Source: Latrodectus hesperus (lineage: Eukaryota; Arthropoda; Arachnida; Araneae; Theridiidae). Taken from it: a stretch of 64,000 nucleotides of DNA. A program made the position numbers and the translations under genes. This document shows positions 11,228 to 26,200 of this stretch, piece by piece; within the stretch, counting starts at the first letter, position 1, and each line of letters begins with the position of its first letter. The notes under the pieces are model-generated. The model had not been told where the DNA came from. It ran no database searches and saw only the letters and a program-made list of their open reading frames with translations. The stretch covers positions 32,442,613 through 32,506,612 of the forward strand of contig CM075853.1 of NCBI GenBank assembly GCA_037975125.1, written 5' to 3'.

Positions 11228-14200
11228 CTAAAACAGAAGAAAATAAAAAATTTAAGGACAAAAATAAATCAGTTAAATTTTTTTTTTTACATTTTTTGAT
11301 TTGAAAAGCAGATTTTTGCTATCACATAACCATTATATATGAGCTAAGAAATTTACAGATTTAACAGCATAATAATTAAATTTTTAATTTTTAGAAATTT
11401 AAACATTTAGTTTATAATACACTTGATGGGGAAAATTAATGCATTATATAATAATGGTGAGAAAATATGAATTAGACTATTATTTGTCCTTTAGTTCAAT
11501 CAAATCAAGTTCCCACTGAAATTTTATTTTTGTTTTCCTAAACTCCTTTTCATGTGCATGTATTTCATATGTGCTCTTCATAGTACTGTAATATTATTTA
11601 AAGTCAAAGATTAAGAAAACATTAAGCATAAGTTATTCCAGCAAAATCCATTGAAATATAAAAATTATGACAAAAAACTTTTTCACAATATACATTATTT
11701 AATATAAAAATCTACTTACTTTGAAAGGGCATCCAAAGTATAAGCCGTTTCTGATGACAAAAGATAATTAATTAATCGGCAACCATGAATTTTGGGAATT
11801 TCAAAGTTTGATTTTAAAAGTCTAGATATAATTGCAGGTAGCTGATGAATCTATAAGAAAGGCAATTATATTAGAATAAATATATTAGACAAACTTGAGC
11901 AATGAAAATTTGTTAATGTTCATAGTAAGTTACTTTAAAACAGTAAGATTTATTATTTCAACATTACCTGACAGTTAAAGATTTATCTACTTGAATTATT
12001 TTAGAACATAAAAAAATTTGTTTAATTTTTAAATAAGAAATAATTTAGACATAATGGCAGGGGATTCAAAAAGAACTTCATAACAATATATATTCTACAT
12101 TAATCATGAAAAGCTGTATCAATATTTTATATCATATTATAAAAAGGATCCCTGAGCGAAATGCATAATAAAGAGAGAAAAAAAGAAAACAATTTATATT
12201 GACATAACATAAGCAAATTGTATTATTGTTTTTAAATATATATCAATTAGTTTTCATTAAATGTATAACATTTTTACAAAAACAAAAGAAGGAATTGATT
12301 TATTTTAACAGTATTCTTACCATACATAATGAGTTAGATGGGCATTCTGCAAAATTTGCAAGGCCTCTTCCGAGTTGTCCAAGTAATTCAGCATCATAGT
12401 CATTTACAAAAGTTAATAATTCAAACATTGCTAATATATACTGACTTGCGATATTCTAAAATAAATCATAATTTAACAATAAATTTTGTAATACAAAATT
12501 GATTATGATGAAGAAAATATAAACATACAGATCATTTATAGAAATGAATAAAGAAAATACACATTAAAATTAATTTTAAAAGTACTAAATTAAAAATTTA
12601 GTTTTAAATAAATTTCATAAAAATAAAGTTAAACAACAGTAGAGAATATTTAAAGTTAATTTAAGATATAAGTAGCAATTTATTTGGAAAAAGTATGTAT
12701 ATATATAAACCTTTTTTATAATTATTTACAAAAAAACATACATACTGTTGCTCAAATATTTAAAAAATATGATTTTGTAAACTTGTATGCAACATATAAA
12801 AAAATAAAACTTATCATTTATAAAAAAATATATGAGCCTAAGATCTATTGTAAGACAATTTAATATCCACCACATAAATTATATTCTGAGTGGAATTTTC
12901 ATAAATAGTTGGTCATATTCATGTTTTGCATAAAAGAATTCTGCTTATTTTTTAAAATTAACATTTAATTTTTTTAAAAGTATCATTACATATAGGAAGA
13001 AACACAAAAAACTAGTTCTAAGAATGGTTATAGATGCAAACTAATCTGAAATAATTGGGACCAAGATTATGTAAAATAAGAAAAAACTATAAATTATCTT
13101 TTTTTAATTAAGTAACCTCAAAAATACAAGTTAGAATGTATAGTTTGAACAGAACTTTAATATAAAGACAGATATTAAACTCAAAAATAATATTTTCAAA
13201 GATATCTTTGTAATTCATTAGAATATGATACTAAATCAAAATTCTAAAAGATTCCCTAACAGATCATACCAACAGTTCTATTTGGTTTTCAATGTAAATA
13301 AATTTGTTTTCAAAAACAAATAATTTATTAATGATTTCAAATATAATTCTTCAAAGATATGGGCATTATTTTTATTGCATTGTTAAGTTCGCTGGTTATG
13401 TTTAGTAATACTATTATATTTAAGAGACATTTCCCTTCATTTAAAAAAAATACCAAATATCAAATTTCTGAAAACTCTACCTAAACTAAATGCAATATAA
13501 GAGCAATTGTCTTTTTTCATAAAAATTGGTTCTTGATAACATAGTCTCTAATTCTTCACATATGTATGTTACAATATTTATGAAGTTGATTCCTATTTAG
13601 ATAAACATTATTGAAGTTGATTCTTATTTACTTACTCAGTAAAATAATAAGCTTCTGTGAAAGATTTAGTAAAATGGGTGACTGTTCGAAAATATATAGC
13701 TTTTGTGTTTTTAAATTTCATTGTCTTATTTTTTATCCCAAGTGATATATAATCAAAGATTTATAACTGAACTACATAAGTCAAATATAGACAGCCAATG
13801 ACACAAAATATTAGATTGTATGAAATATTGAAATAGTAATTACTGGATCAATAGAAATTGAGATGTTTGCCACAATGCAAGCAGTATTAATAAGCACACT
13901 TTCACAAGTTCCTTTCAGCAAGTATAATAAAGGATTTCCTCGCTCAATATCTACCTGTAAAATAATTGGGATAATAAGTAAAAGTATCGATAGCATTATA
14001 TATTTAAAAAAAAGAATGAAATGTAAAATGGCTTTTTTTTATTTGAATGATTTTGTATGACGAATTTCTTAAAGATGAACCAACATATCCTGTAACTCAT
14101 TTTCAAATCATGCACTAGATTAATTTCCCTTTCAGCACATGTATGTAAACAAATTTTATTTAAAAACTGCAAAAATGAAATGAATTTTTATTAAACCATT

Positions 14201-17200
14201 AAATATCATGTGGGATAGACAGACTATGCTTCAACAATCAATAGCTGTAAACTATGCTATCAATCATTTTAGTATCCTCCTGTCTGACATTCCCTTTGGG
14301 CTGGGCATTGTTACTTTTCACCTGCCTTTCCTTTCTTCATTTGAAACAATCATTTCTTGCAATTCATGTTATCAGGGATGACTCTGCCCCATGCAATCAG
14401 TATTATTTCAAAATTTCTTCTATATGAAGCTCAATGTTTACCTACACTTGTTTGCTATTTTATTTCTAAGTAATGATGTACAAACATAAATCAACAGGCT
14501 ATGAAAAAGAGAAATGGAATGCTTGGAAATTCTGCGAGATGAAGTTGAATCTTCGACATAAGATAGAGATCAAACAATTGAGATAGGCCTACTGAATAAA
14601 TATACAGCTCTCATGATAATGATAGCAAATTTGAGCACAGCAATAACAGTAATAAAGGATTTGAATTATGAGAAAAATTTGTAAGCAAAATCACACAATT
14701 GGAAATAAAGAAAAATCAAATGAAAAAATGAAAAAACATACTGAAATTTCTTTATTGATAAAATTGAGAAGAAAAAACCAGAAATTATTCAGAAAGGAGA
14801 AACAAATGAGGTGTAGATTTAGAAAATGATATGTCTGTATTATATTCTACAGTTCAAAAAATCTAAAAGATGGCCACTGGTTGTTTTTATTGCACACTGA
14901 ATGTCTAAGAAATAAATATAAGAGATCTTCTAATGTTGTCAAAGAATCCTCCAAAACAATACCCCAGTAAATTGAAATTCCACAAATACTAAACATTATC
15001 TCTTATACAACCACATATGAAGACATTGAACTATGCAAACGCTTTCTTGAGAACTCTGTCAAAAAAAAAACAATGAAGTCAATTCAACTGAACCATTTAA
15101 GTCCAATAATAAGTCCAAACCCTACAAAGACCAAAGAGCTAAGTGTCCAAGACCCAAGAATAATAAAACTACAATTTCTCAAACAATTCACAAAAGCACA
15201 AAATTTTATAGTTTTATTTGCAAAAATACGTAGTCTTTTATAAGTAAGCAGTATATATCGATTTAGAATCTTATTACAAGAACATTATTTTAATCTAATA
15301 ATTTAGGAATGTTTTATCTCCTTAAATCTAATATCCAAATAAATTGTGCAATCATTGTTTATAATGAAATATTTATTTTAAATTTTAAGCTTACTTTTTA
15401 TTAATACTGATTATGGTGAACAAGTGTCACCATACTATCTCCAATGCCTGTATCAAGTGTATACCTTTTGCTGAGTTAACACTAAAATTAACATTTGTTC
15501 CAATGATAAATCTTATTTACTTTGTTTCTTGCAAAACAGTCATTTTTGCACAAGAAACTGGAACCTATGGTTTAAAAAGGATTCAGAACCATTAAAAACA
15601 TACAAATCCAAGGCAGGATTCAAACCCATGAACTGTTGAACTGAAGACAAATATTTATTATTACAATCTGTAAGAAATAGAAGAGCTGAGAATTTTTTTT
15701 TTATTTTTTTTATCTGTTGTTAAAAATAACTTGTGTTAATAAAACTTTGATAAGATGTTTCCAAGCTCCAAATTAACATCGTATCAGTCACATTTGGAAA
15801 GTGAGTTCTAGGTTGGCCACCCCTAAATTATAGATTAATATAATAAATAAATTTCAGAATTATTTATAGATTCAATTTCTCATTCCTCAGGCAGTAATTC
15901 TGCATTGATTTTTTACACTACTTATTCAGTGAATCAATTGATGAATAGTGACTAACTTTTGAGGGAATTTTGCTTGTAACTCTTTATACAAGAAGTCTAA
16001 TTTAAAAGTTTCAATTAAAGAAATTTAGAATCACTTTAAAATATAGATCCAAACATCGACATTGTAATTTGGTGACATTGCTAAAGAAGTTGCTTTTATC
16101 ATTTGGTCTCGTCATGAAATTTTGAAAAATCATTTGTAGCTTGCCTCAAACATTATTCCAAAAAATGTATTTGTTCTAAAGCCCATATTCGATTCCAATA
16201 ATATAAGAGATGCTTTCTCAAGCCAATCTTTATTAAAACACTGGCTATTATGAACATTGATATTTTCGTTTTTGTATTGTCATTTCAAATTTAAATTACA
16301 CAGATAAATACAATGAACATGTTTTAGTTGTTCCAACTTGTCAGATATAATAGATTGTTTCGCAATCTCAATAAAATATTTTCAATTACTGTCATTATTA
16401 TTCATGAGTTTTATATAAATATTATAAAACGTCCACAAGTTCAGAATTTATTAGATTGCCCTATTTACTTATTTTTTACATTTAAGAAAAGTTTAATAAA
16501 CAATGAAAGTTTCAAAAGATGATTTTAAGAGAATTTTCTGAAATATTTTCAGCTTATTAATGTATTGCATTGAAAAAAATGTTGGTAGAAGAGCATCATT
16601 GCAGAAAAAATTACAGTGAAGTGCATTTAACACTTTCTGGCAAAGGAATTGATATTTTTTGCAAATTATATGACAACTTGGTCAAGTGGTAAAATCCACT
16701 TTTAGAATGAAAGATCACAGGTTCATTTTCAATTTCTATTGAATGAAAGAAATAGATGTTGCACTTCTGCAAATGTCTACCATGGTAAAGGATTAGGAAT
16801 TCGACTTTTTGTGACACTTGAATAAATCTAACTTATTTTTCTCACGAAAATTCTCTCATATTGGCTATAAGAAGTGGATATTTAAATACCTTACAAATAT
16901 GTTTGGCAGTTAATATCATCTGCTATGCAGTGTTGAATATTCAAAACCTTTCACAATAATAGTTTAATTCAATAAGATAACAATTACTTGATAAGATTAC
17001 AATTAAAAATTATCATAAATAATTTTTAAAATCATTAAAATATATTTTCAACTTTATTATAATATAAATATACAAACTCTTATAATAGACTCTCTAAAAC
17101 CTTGAGAACCAGCAGAAAGATACACTAACATTTTAGAGACACAATTTTGCATCTAAAATAAAGGAAAAAATATAATAAAAGGAAATAAAATTTAATATAA

Positions 17201-20200
17201 ATCATCAAATACTAGTTATATTACATTTAATATTATTTACATTAAATTATTTGAAAAAAGTTTCCCTTCTAAAAGGGTTTCCAAACCTGCAGTATGCAAA
17301 TTGCTGATTTGTAGAATGTGAAGAATAATCAATAATGGGAGACATAAAAATAAATAAAACCATAAAAATATCATAAAAGCGTTTTTTTATAAAATTCATA
17401 AAAATCATTTTAATTAATAATATTCGATAATTAAGTTTTTAATATATACAGTTAATGATCGAAAATCCAACAATAAAAATCGTTTTTTGAGTGTACTTAT
17501 AAATTTAGACATTAGCAACTCATGTTCCTTTCCCCACATATAGCTTACAAGTGTCAGGTTATTGTTTGTGACTGAATTGCCTTTGTATATTGAAATTCAT
17601 AGGTACTTATATTAGCGTTTTTCTATAAGCCATGTATTAGTGGCTAAGAATCAGTATATGTCAAAATCTCAAGCAAAACATGAACAGTGATCTGTTGCTA
17701 AGATCTACAAATGAAAAAAGTCTGAAAATTCAGTGCAAAACATAAAAATTTCAGTCTTCAGAAAGACGTTAAAAGAAAATATTATGAATATACAAAATAC
17801 GGATTTTTGTATACTGAAGACAAAAATTGTCCTAAACCCTAGTGTGTGGGGTAGTACTTTTAGATAGATGCATGAAGTTTTTACTTCTTTTTGACATCTA
17901 CATACAAAACATATTGGTTACAAAAGCTGTGATTTTTTTAAAGTTTAAAAGAACGAAATAACATGTTTATTTTATCATCTTATATTCTTCTCTAATAAGG
18001 ACAATGGATGTGTTATCAGTTATTCTCTTAGTTACCAAATTGCCAAATATGGTTATAGTCTTCAAATAAGAAAAAGATTTATATAAAGGCTACCATTGGG
18101 CTTATGATTGATCAAAAATATATCCAAAAACTTAATTGCACTCCTTTTTCAAACAATACAGTAACAAGAAGAATTCATGTCTGAAAATGTTGACAAAACA
18201 GTAATAGAAAGAATAAAAAAAAGTAATTTTTCTCAATTCAAGTAGATGAAACAAAATATGTAAAAATGTTGCATTGCTTGTTACTCCTAGGAACATTAAA
18301 GACAATGAATTTGATGAGAACCTCTTACTTTGCTCTTTCTCCTCACAAGCACAAATGGTTAAAATATTTAAAGCTATTGATAATAATTTTATATTGAAAA
18401 GTATTGGTCAAAATGTTGTGGAATGTAAATTGAGAGTGCCATGACAATGTCTGGTTTATATATTGGTCTTCATGGAAATTTCTTAAATGTAGCTCCTAAT
18501 GTAATTTAGACCACTGATGTATCCAAAAGGCAAAATATAGTAATAAACTGCCTTCCAGAAGAATTGAAACTCATTCTTACTGATGTAGAAAAGGTTTTTT
18601 TAATAAAGAAAAGCTCCAAAAACTCTACTTTTTAAAGTTATGTGTGAATAACTGAGGAGCTTATACCTCTCTATTCTTTCATACAGAAGTGGGTTGGTTG
18701 GTTGGTTGGGTTTTATGGCGCAATGTCCAAAAGTAGGAAAAGCTGGGCCAAATACAAAAGTGAGATGGCCATCTCATGATAGGATACTAACCTGCTTATT
18801 CAAACTTAGACAAAAAGCAGAGAATTTTTTTAGAAAATCCTTTTGATTTTTCTTCATTGATTTTAATTTGTACAATTTTAATTGGCTTCAGATGCTTGCA
18901 TATTTACCTGATATTTTTTACAAAAACTTAAATTTGACACTTCAGAACATCTCAATAACGACCTTTAATGTTAATGATAAAATTGAAAGTATGATTAAGA
19001 AATTATAATTTTCAAACAGTGTATTGAAATCAATCAATTGGAAGCATTCGAAAGTCTTATTTTTCTGCTTGAAAATAAAGTAAGTCTGTCTCAAAGTATA
19101 TGAGAAAATATAATAGCACATTTAAAAGAATTAAAAATGTCTTTTAAATGTACTATTATTTGTGCTCTATTTTTGGAGTATTTTCCAAAACCAGACAAGA
19201 TAAAAGATGATTGGATTTCTCAAATCTTTTCAATGAAAAAATTTAGAATAAACTACACATTATCAATAAAGAAAATTTAATAGAATTATCATGTGACAGA
19301 GCTTTACACATAAGCATTCAAATGACACACTCTAATTTTTCCTTAAACATTGATAAAGAAAATGAATAACTTTTTAAGAAAGCTCTTACATTATTATTAC
19401 CATTTACAAGTACAATATTAGTAGAAAAAGTTTTCTTTTCATATATTTTTTGGATAATTAGTATTCAAACATTAAAAGAGAGAGCACTTAAGGGTATACC
19501 ACACTTCTCTTAAACCAAATTTCAAAAAATTGGGTTCTTCAAAAAAAAATATATATTCAAGGATCTCTTTAAATTTATTTTATAAACATATAAGTTATAA
19601 AAATATGTATTGTTTTGTTTTTTTCATAATATAAAAAGATAATAAAAAGTTTTTTTATGAATTTATATATATACACATATAGTTAAAATAACATCCAAAA
19701 TTTGAAAAATACCAATTATAAATTAAAGTTACAACTGTTTTGAGCAAATTAAATCAATGATGACTTTTAAAAAATTTTTAAATTATAAGCATTCAATCTG
19801 CTCTCATCATCAAAAGCATAAATAATACCTATCAATAAAAAAAACTCTTTTTATAATTTTTTAATGTCCATGTGTCCTTTTTAGATCAGTATTGATATTC
19901 ATGCTCCTAGTTTGTTGAAATTTGCAAATAGTAACCTTTAAACAGTCCTTAACTATTTAATAACAGGGATCTAAAATATACCTTTCTTGCTAAGTCATTA
20001 ATAAAGAACAACTGCACATCATGCTGTTTATATATAAAATTTAATCATTATTTACTTCTGTTAAATACATCATTTCTTATGTATTAGGTACTAAAAATGT
20101 CTATCAAAATAATTCCCATTTTTTTTCTTCTATGAAAAGTAAAATGTCTGAAATGCTTCCTGTCAATTCAAGGTAAAAAGTTTGAAATTCTTTGTTCCTG

Positions 20201-23200
20201 ATTGAATAACTATTTAAATTCCATGAAAAGCAATATTTAATAAACAGTAATTAACTACAAAGCATATTACCTTCAGTGATGATAATAATAATAAGCCAAA
20301 AAAGTATATGGCTTGAATTTATTTAACATATGAATTAATGTTTCCTTTAAACAAAGTATCAAATATAACAAATCTACAGTTAAAGTAAATTCAAAACAAC
20401 TATAAGTGATAACTAAAATGAAAATTAAAGCCATAACCTGCTGGATTTTAAAATAAATTTATATTTCAGATGAAAAAGTTAACTACAAATTCAACAATTT
20501 GATTAGATCATAATTCCATATTAATAAAAATGATGTGAGAAATGATGAAAAAATACCTTACATGTGAAAGACAAGCTATTAATATAATAATAACCAAAAT
20601 ATGATTCATAATGGTATTATATCAAATAAATAATCAAAATATTATTTACAATAAAATTTTGGTTGTTTATTCTTTAAAACTATTCAAATTTTTTATGCAA
20701 CATTATAAAGTACTAGGTAATAACTAACATGTTAAGGTAACTATAAATTAAAAATTGTCTTCAGTCTTTGATAATTATATTCTTGAAACAATGTAATTTG
20801 CAAAATTTGCGTAGAAATTAACTGTAAATACCACTTTACTTTTCCATAAATAAACCAATAATAACTTACAGGAGTAAACAATTTTTCTTTAAGCATTTTC
20901 TAATGACAAAACATTGAAATTCAAAAAATAATCAGATGTAAAAGTATTATTATTATTTAGTTGACTTAATTATTCGCACATATTTTTCCCACATCAGGAT
21001 TAATTGGACAGGAACCTATCATTTAAAGCAGACTTTGAACCATTACAAACATCCATGCATGTGATGGAAATTGAACTGAACATGAATTGTTGAATTGAAG
21101 GTCACAGAACTAACCATTACACTAGCAGCTCAGTCACATTCAATTTCGAAATTATCATTTTGTTTATCATAACTATTTATTATCATTTTAAAATACAAAA
21201 ACAAAAATAAATAGAAATCAAAAATTAAAAAAAATAGAAAATATGCTAGTAATTCAAACACAATTTTTTTTAAGAAGTTGAATTCCTGAGCTCAAATGCT
21301 TACTTGATAATCTTCCAGCTGAAGAGCACTGAAGAGATTAGCAACAATGTTTGGATGATGCTAATAAAGGAAAAATGAATCATAAATTCGTTTAGATAAT
21401 CTAAAATTATCATATTAATAAAAAATATATTATTTAATTTAACTTTATAAAGTTATTTATAAATATATTTCAAATTATTTATTTTCTAGTTCCTTAATAT
21501 GATTTAAAATGTTTAAACTCGTTTTAACATATAATTCTGTAAACATGTTCCAGAGACTTTGTTATGTTTTACTAACAAATATTTAAGTGTTCCTTATTAA
21601 TAACACATAAGAAAAATTAATTTATACAAGAACTGACATAAATTTCAAACCTTTAAAATAAAATTATCTCATGAATATAAACAATATTGATTTTTTAAAA
21701 TCGTTTTTAATCAATGAGCAATTGTTAAATCTTATATATATATAACCAATAAAATTAATTATTTTTTAAATATATATATTTAACCACATATTGTAAAATA
21801 AAAAATTATTATATTTGGCAACAAATAAAATCATTAGAAAACAATACTATACAAAGACCTTAGAATGTTTTCGCATGCTACATGAAGTTTCTAAATATGG
21901 TTTTTTTCAGCATATTTAAGATAGAAAAATCAAAGCATGTTAAATATAAGCTACTTTTTCATGAATAATATAATAGGTACAATCAGTGCAGTTTGCAGCA
22001 CACATCTCTAATAAATCAATAATGTAATTTTCATACAATAAAGTGTATTATAAACTAAAATTAATCCACAATGTCAAAAATTACAACATCTGTTATAAGA
22101 AAGTTATTCAAAAACAAAAATATTACCTAAATATATATTATCCTGATTTTATGAAATAATTTTGTAAAGAAAATGTATGACATAAACTTTGCTTTTGGAT
22201 ATTTTGTAAAGTATGCAAAACTGCATGAAGCTTTAGAATATTTGCTATCTATATTTTGTACATATAATTATTTACTACAAGTAATAAAAGCACATTATGC
22301 ATAAAGGAAACAGAAGAAAGAATAGTTAATTCCAATAAAATTGGAAGAATTGTTGTGTAATCAAGTCTCAAAATAAAACAATTTAAGATGATTTCTTTCC
22401 TTGTCTACATAACTTGTCTTGAAAATAAACAATAACAGAATAACTTTGTTTAATGAATAAACTATTCCAAATTTAATTGATTTTTTAGAGTTATTTATAC
22501 ATTTATATACAACAAGATTAATGGAGATTAAAAATTAATTCTGATTGAATTTTCATATACGAATATTCCATTGAATTCATAACATAAAAGCAAATTTATT
22601 AATTAATAAAATAAAAACACATAATGAACACACACAATAAGAAAATCATTAGAATAAGACAAATAAGCATCCCATTATTTTTAACACAGAAAATTAATGA
22701 ACTGTTCCCATAATTATAACTAAGATGTTAACAACCTTAGAACATATTCAGCAATATTTATTTCGCAGCAATTACTTGATACATTATTAAAATTATAACA
22801 ATACATTGCTTTCAATAATGTAAATAACCCATAGATAACTTACCCAAACTTTTTATTATATTTTGTGACTGAATGGAATGTAATCTTAAGACTTATTCAA
22901 ATTAGTTATTTAATACTAAAATAGTTATTGTTCAAACAAGTTAGTTAAAGAATATTAAAATCAATAGCTTAATATAAATTTGTGATATACAGGGAAAAAA
23001 TGAAACTAACTTGATAAAGAAACTCGTGATAATCAAAATGACTGACTAGAAATTGCAAGACTCTAGAAGCAAACACTGCTACTGTACCAGATGTACTAAT
23101 CAAAACTAACAAAGGGTCAACAATGCCTTCTTTTAGAGCTAAAAATGTAAAAACATAATCACTTTTGATTAAAATGGAAGAGAAATTGGTCAATATAAAA

Positions 23201-26200
23201 AATTTGTCATATAAAAAATATTAAGTTTTATTTAGAACATTCTTATAAATTTATTAAATTCTGAATTTAATTTTTTCATCAATATTTCTTAAGTTTTTTA
23301 TTAATTTTAAAGAGTTTATCTAAACTCATATAAAATTAAACTTAGAATTTATGTAAAGACTAAAAATGCAACAGTAAGTTTTCAACAAATAATCCATATT
23401 GAAGACAAAAAAGTGAAATTATTTAAATTTAAATAAAATTATTTAAAAAATTTCATTTGTTATTTTTTTTATATATTTTCAATTTTTGATTATTTGAAAG
23501 TTTATTAGAGAAATATTTTAAAGATTTGTTGGGATAAATTAATTTTGCCATCTATCAACAATATTGAAAATGTCATCTATAAACAAAATGTAAGCTTTCA
23601 TAACCAAACAGGATGATATTTTTTATTAGTTAACATATATGAGACCAAAATATTTAAATAAATTTGTAAAAAATACAAGATACAAGAGAGGATTTTGGAA
23701 TCCTGGATTCTATTTCGATTATGACATGGTTTCAAAGGCATTGTTAATATATTAAATGCTTTGAACTTCAAAATTTGGTGATAAAACTTTGAATTTTTGG
23801 TGACAAAACTTTAGCTTTACTATGAATGAGTTTAATTTTTTGATTTATTTTCTAATTTGAAAACAATTGGTAATTAAGTAAATAACAAAATTAAGCAATT
23901 TTTTTGTTTACAAAGATTTGTCATATTTATTTTATGATATAACTCTCTGAAACACTTTAATTCACTTAAGTACTTTACAACACAGGAAACACTGAATAAG
24001 GATATCAAATTCAACTATTAGAAAATATACATTCTTTTCTAACACTAACAGCTTCATATTTCCAGCATATTTTTGTCTTGAGTTGCATCAATGTAATTTA
24101 TGTTTCAGATTATTAATTGGAATTATTTAAAATAAAATTTATAAAACCTTTGAATGCTTTCTGTAATAGTCTGTTTATCACATTAACTTTCAGATACAAA
24201 GAATTTTTTATTCCATTCAATTTAAATTAAAGTCTAATTCATTTTAAAGGTAAACTTTTAAATTGAGTTTCAATACCTTATAGAAATTACCATTTCAATT
24301 ACCTTATAGCTTACTTCGAATTTTAAATTTTAACTTACAAGTATAGCATTGAATACAGAATGTTTTAGTAGTTTAGTCAATGCAGGAAATTTACTTTTTA
24401 TTATCTTAAGTTTACAATTATGTATGTAATAGCCTTTCCATACAAATATTAACTAGACTAGAGAATACAGCTAATTAGATCATGGTATTATAAAATAGCA
24501 TTAGTGCTACATAGTCTTAAATTAATTCCTGATAAAATGCAACATCTCATGTGCCACATACTAAAATAATAAAAAAAACAGAACTGAAACACAACTGCAA
24601 ATTCTGTAAAAAACATAAAATTTCAATAAATGGCCAAGAATGTCTTTATAATTAAAAGAAATAAAAAATAAAATAAGCATTGATATAGTATAAAAAAAAC
24701 ATACATACCTTGTATTCTTAAATTGGGATCTCTACAAAATAAATTTAATATACTCAAACTATCACTCAAAATTTCACAATTATCATATGATGAATCCAAG
24801 AAACTGAAAATAAAAATAAGAATTGAGAACATTAAAAAAATGATTATAAATGAACAAAAGATTAAAAAGTAGACACATGAATTTTAGAGATGAGTATGGA
24901 TGCAAAAGAAATAAAAGCTCAAAATAATATTTCCAATAAGAAATTATAACTATGTCATAATATAGATCTTGTAAGTAAAAACTAGAAATTTAAAATTACT
25001 ATCTCCAATTACTCTGTACTATAAAATTATATTTATTTTCTATTCAAGCTTATGTGTTTTATACTTTTAAATATTACAGCAGATAGGGAAAATAATTTGG
25101 ATAGTATGACTAGTCTAGAGATGGAAATATTTAATGCTAGCATGCAAGAATGAATCGAAAAATTACACTCCTGTGGTCTGAAAACAACACTGCTTAAAAC
25201 TCATAAATGAGGAATCTTCTGTCCTACCTAAAAATGAGCGATTTCCAGTTCTCAAAGGCTTTGAAAAGATGGTAAGCGACAAGCAATTTATTTCACTAGA
25301 ATGTTTCAAAAATAGGTTATATTGGGTTAATATCCAGATAAAAATGGCCATTCCATATATATGACTCCTTCCTAGAAAAAGAAATCTTCCAAGACAGAAC
25401 ACTGAAGCCTGAACTGTGGTTCATTGACATGAAATAGTCTCTAATTGTTTCAATGTAGGGACTACAATACATTTTGGAATCTCATATCTATATTGCTGTC
25501 TGGTTTGGTTTGTCATTTAATTTCATTTTTTGCAAACGGGGACAGGGATCTACAATTAAAACGGATTCCTGTTTAGCTGCCCTCTTCACTACATAGTTGT
25601 TTGATCCATTTCAAAGGTAGTTTAGGTAGTTGCACTATCACTGGGATGCCACTAACCCATCATCAGATCTAGACATTTTTGCATGAACATTGAATTGTTT
25701 CAAGTATCATCTTTTTTCCAGATGAAAATATGTGTTCTACCATGATGAATAGGAAAACAGATGTTACTGAAAAAAAGTCAGATTGTCATTCCTCTTCCTC
25801 TAGTTCACATACTCTGTTGCCGTTTTTCTGTAGTTATCACAGTGACTTGCTGTTAACCTAACACAAATCATGGGATTGTGAGCATATAGACCTACAGCAT
25901 GGAGCTACAGTCAGCAGAAACAGAGGTGCCAATTGCTAAGCAAAGATGTTATTGAAAAAAAGTGGCATGGATATTTCATTGTCACTGAGATATAAATATT
26001 AAATGTCAAAAGTGTGAATATCAAGTCAATTTAAAAGTGAGTATCAAGTCAATGAAAGTTCAAATAAAGTTATAATAGTTAGATTTTTACATATTTGTGA
26101 CATGAAAAATGTGGAAAGCACTGCAATATATTATTAATCTTCCAATATCAAGTGTAATAATTTATAACAAAGACATAGATTAAAAGTATTAATAACATAG

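Noticed and set aside
25163..25402. 79-codon minus-strand ORF in intron 6
   Set aside because: No domain, no supporting splice sites in phase with the FYVE gene, and it lies in decayed repeat-like DNA.
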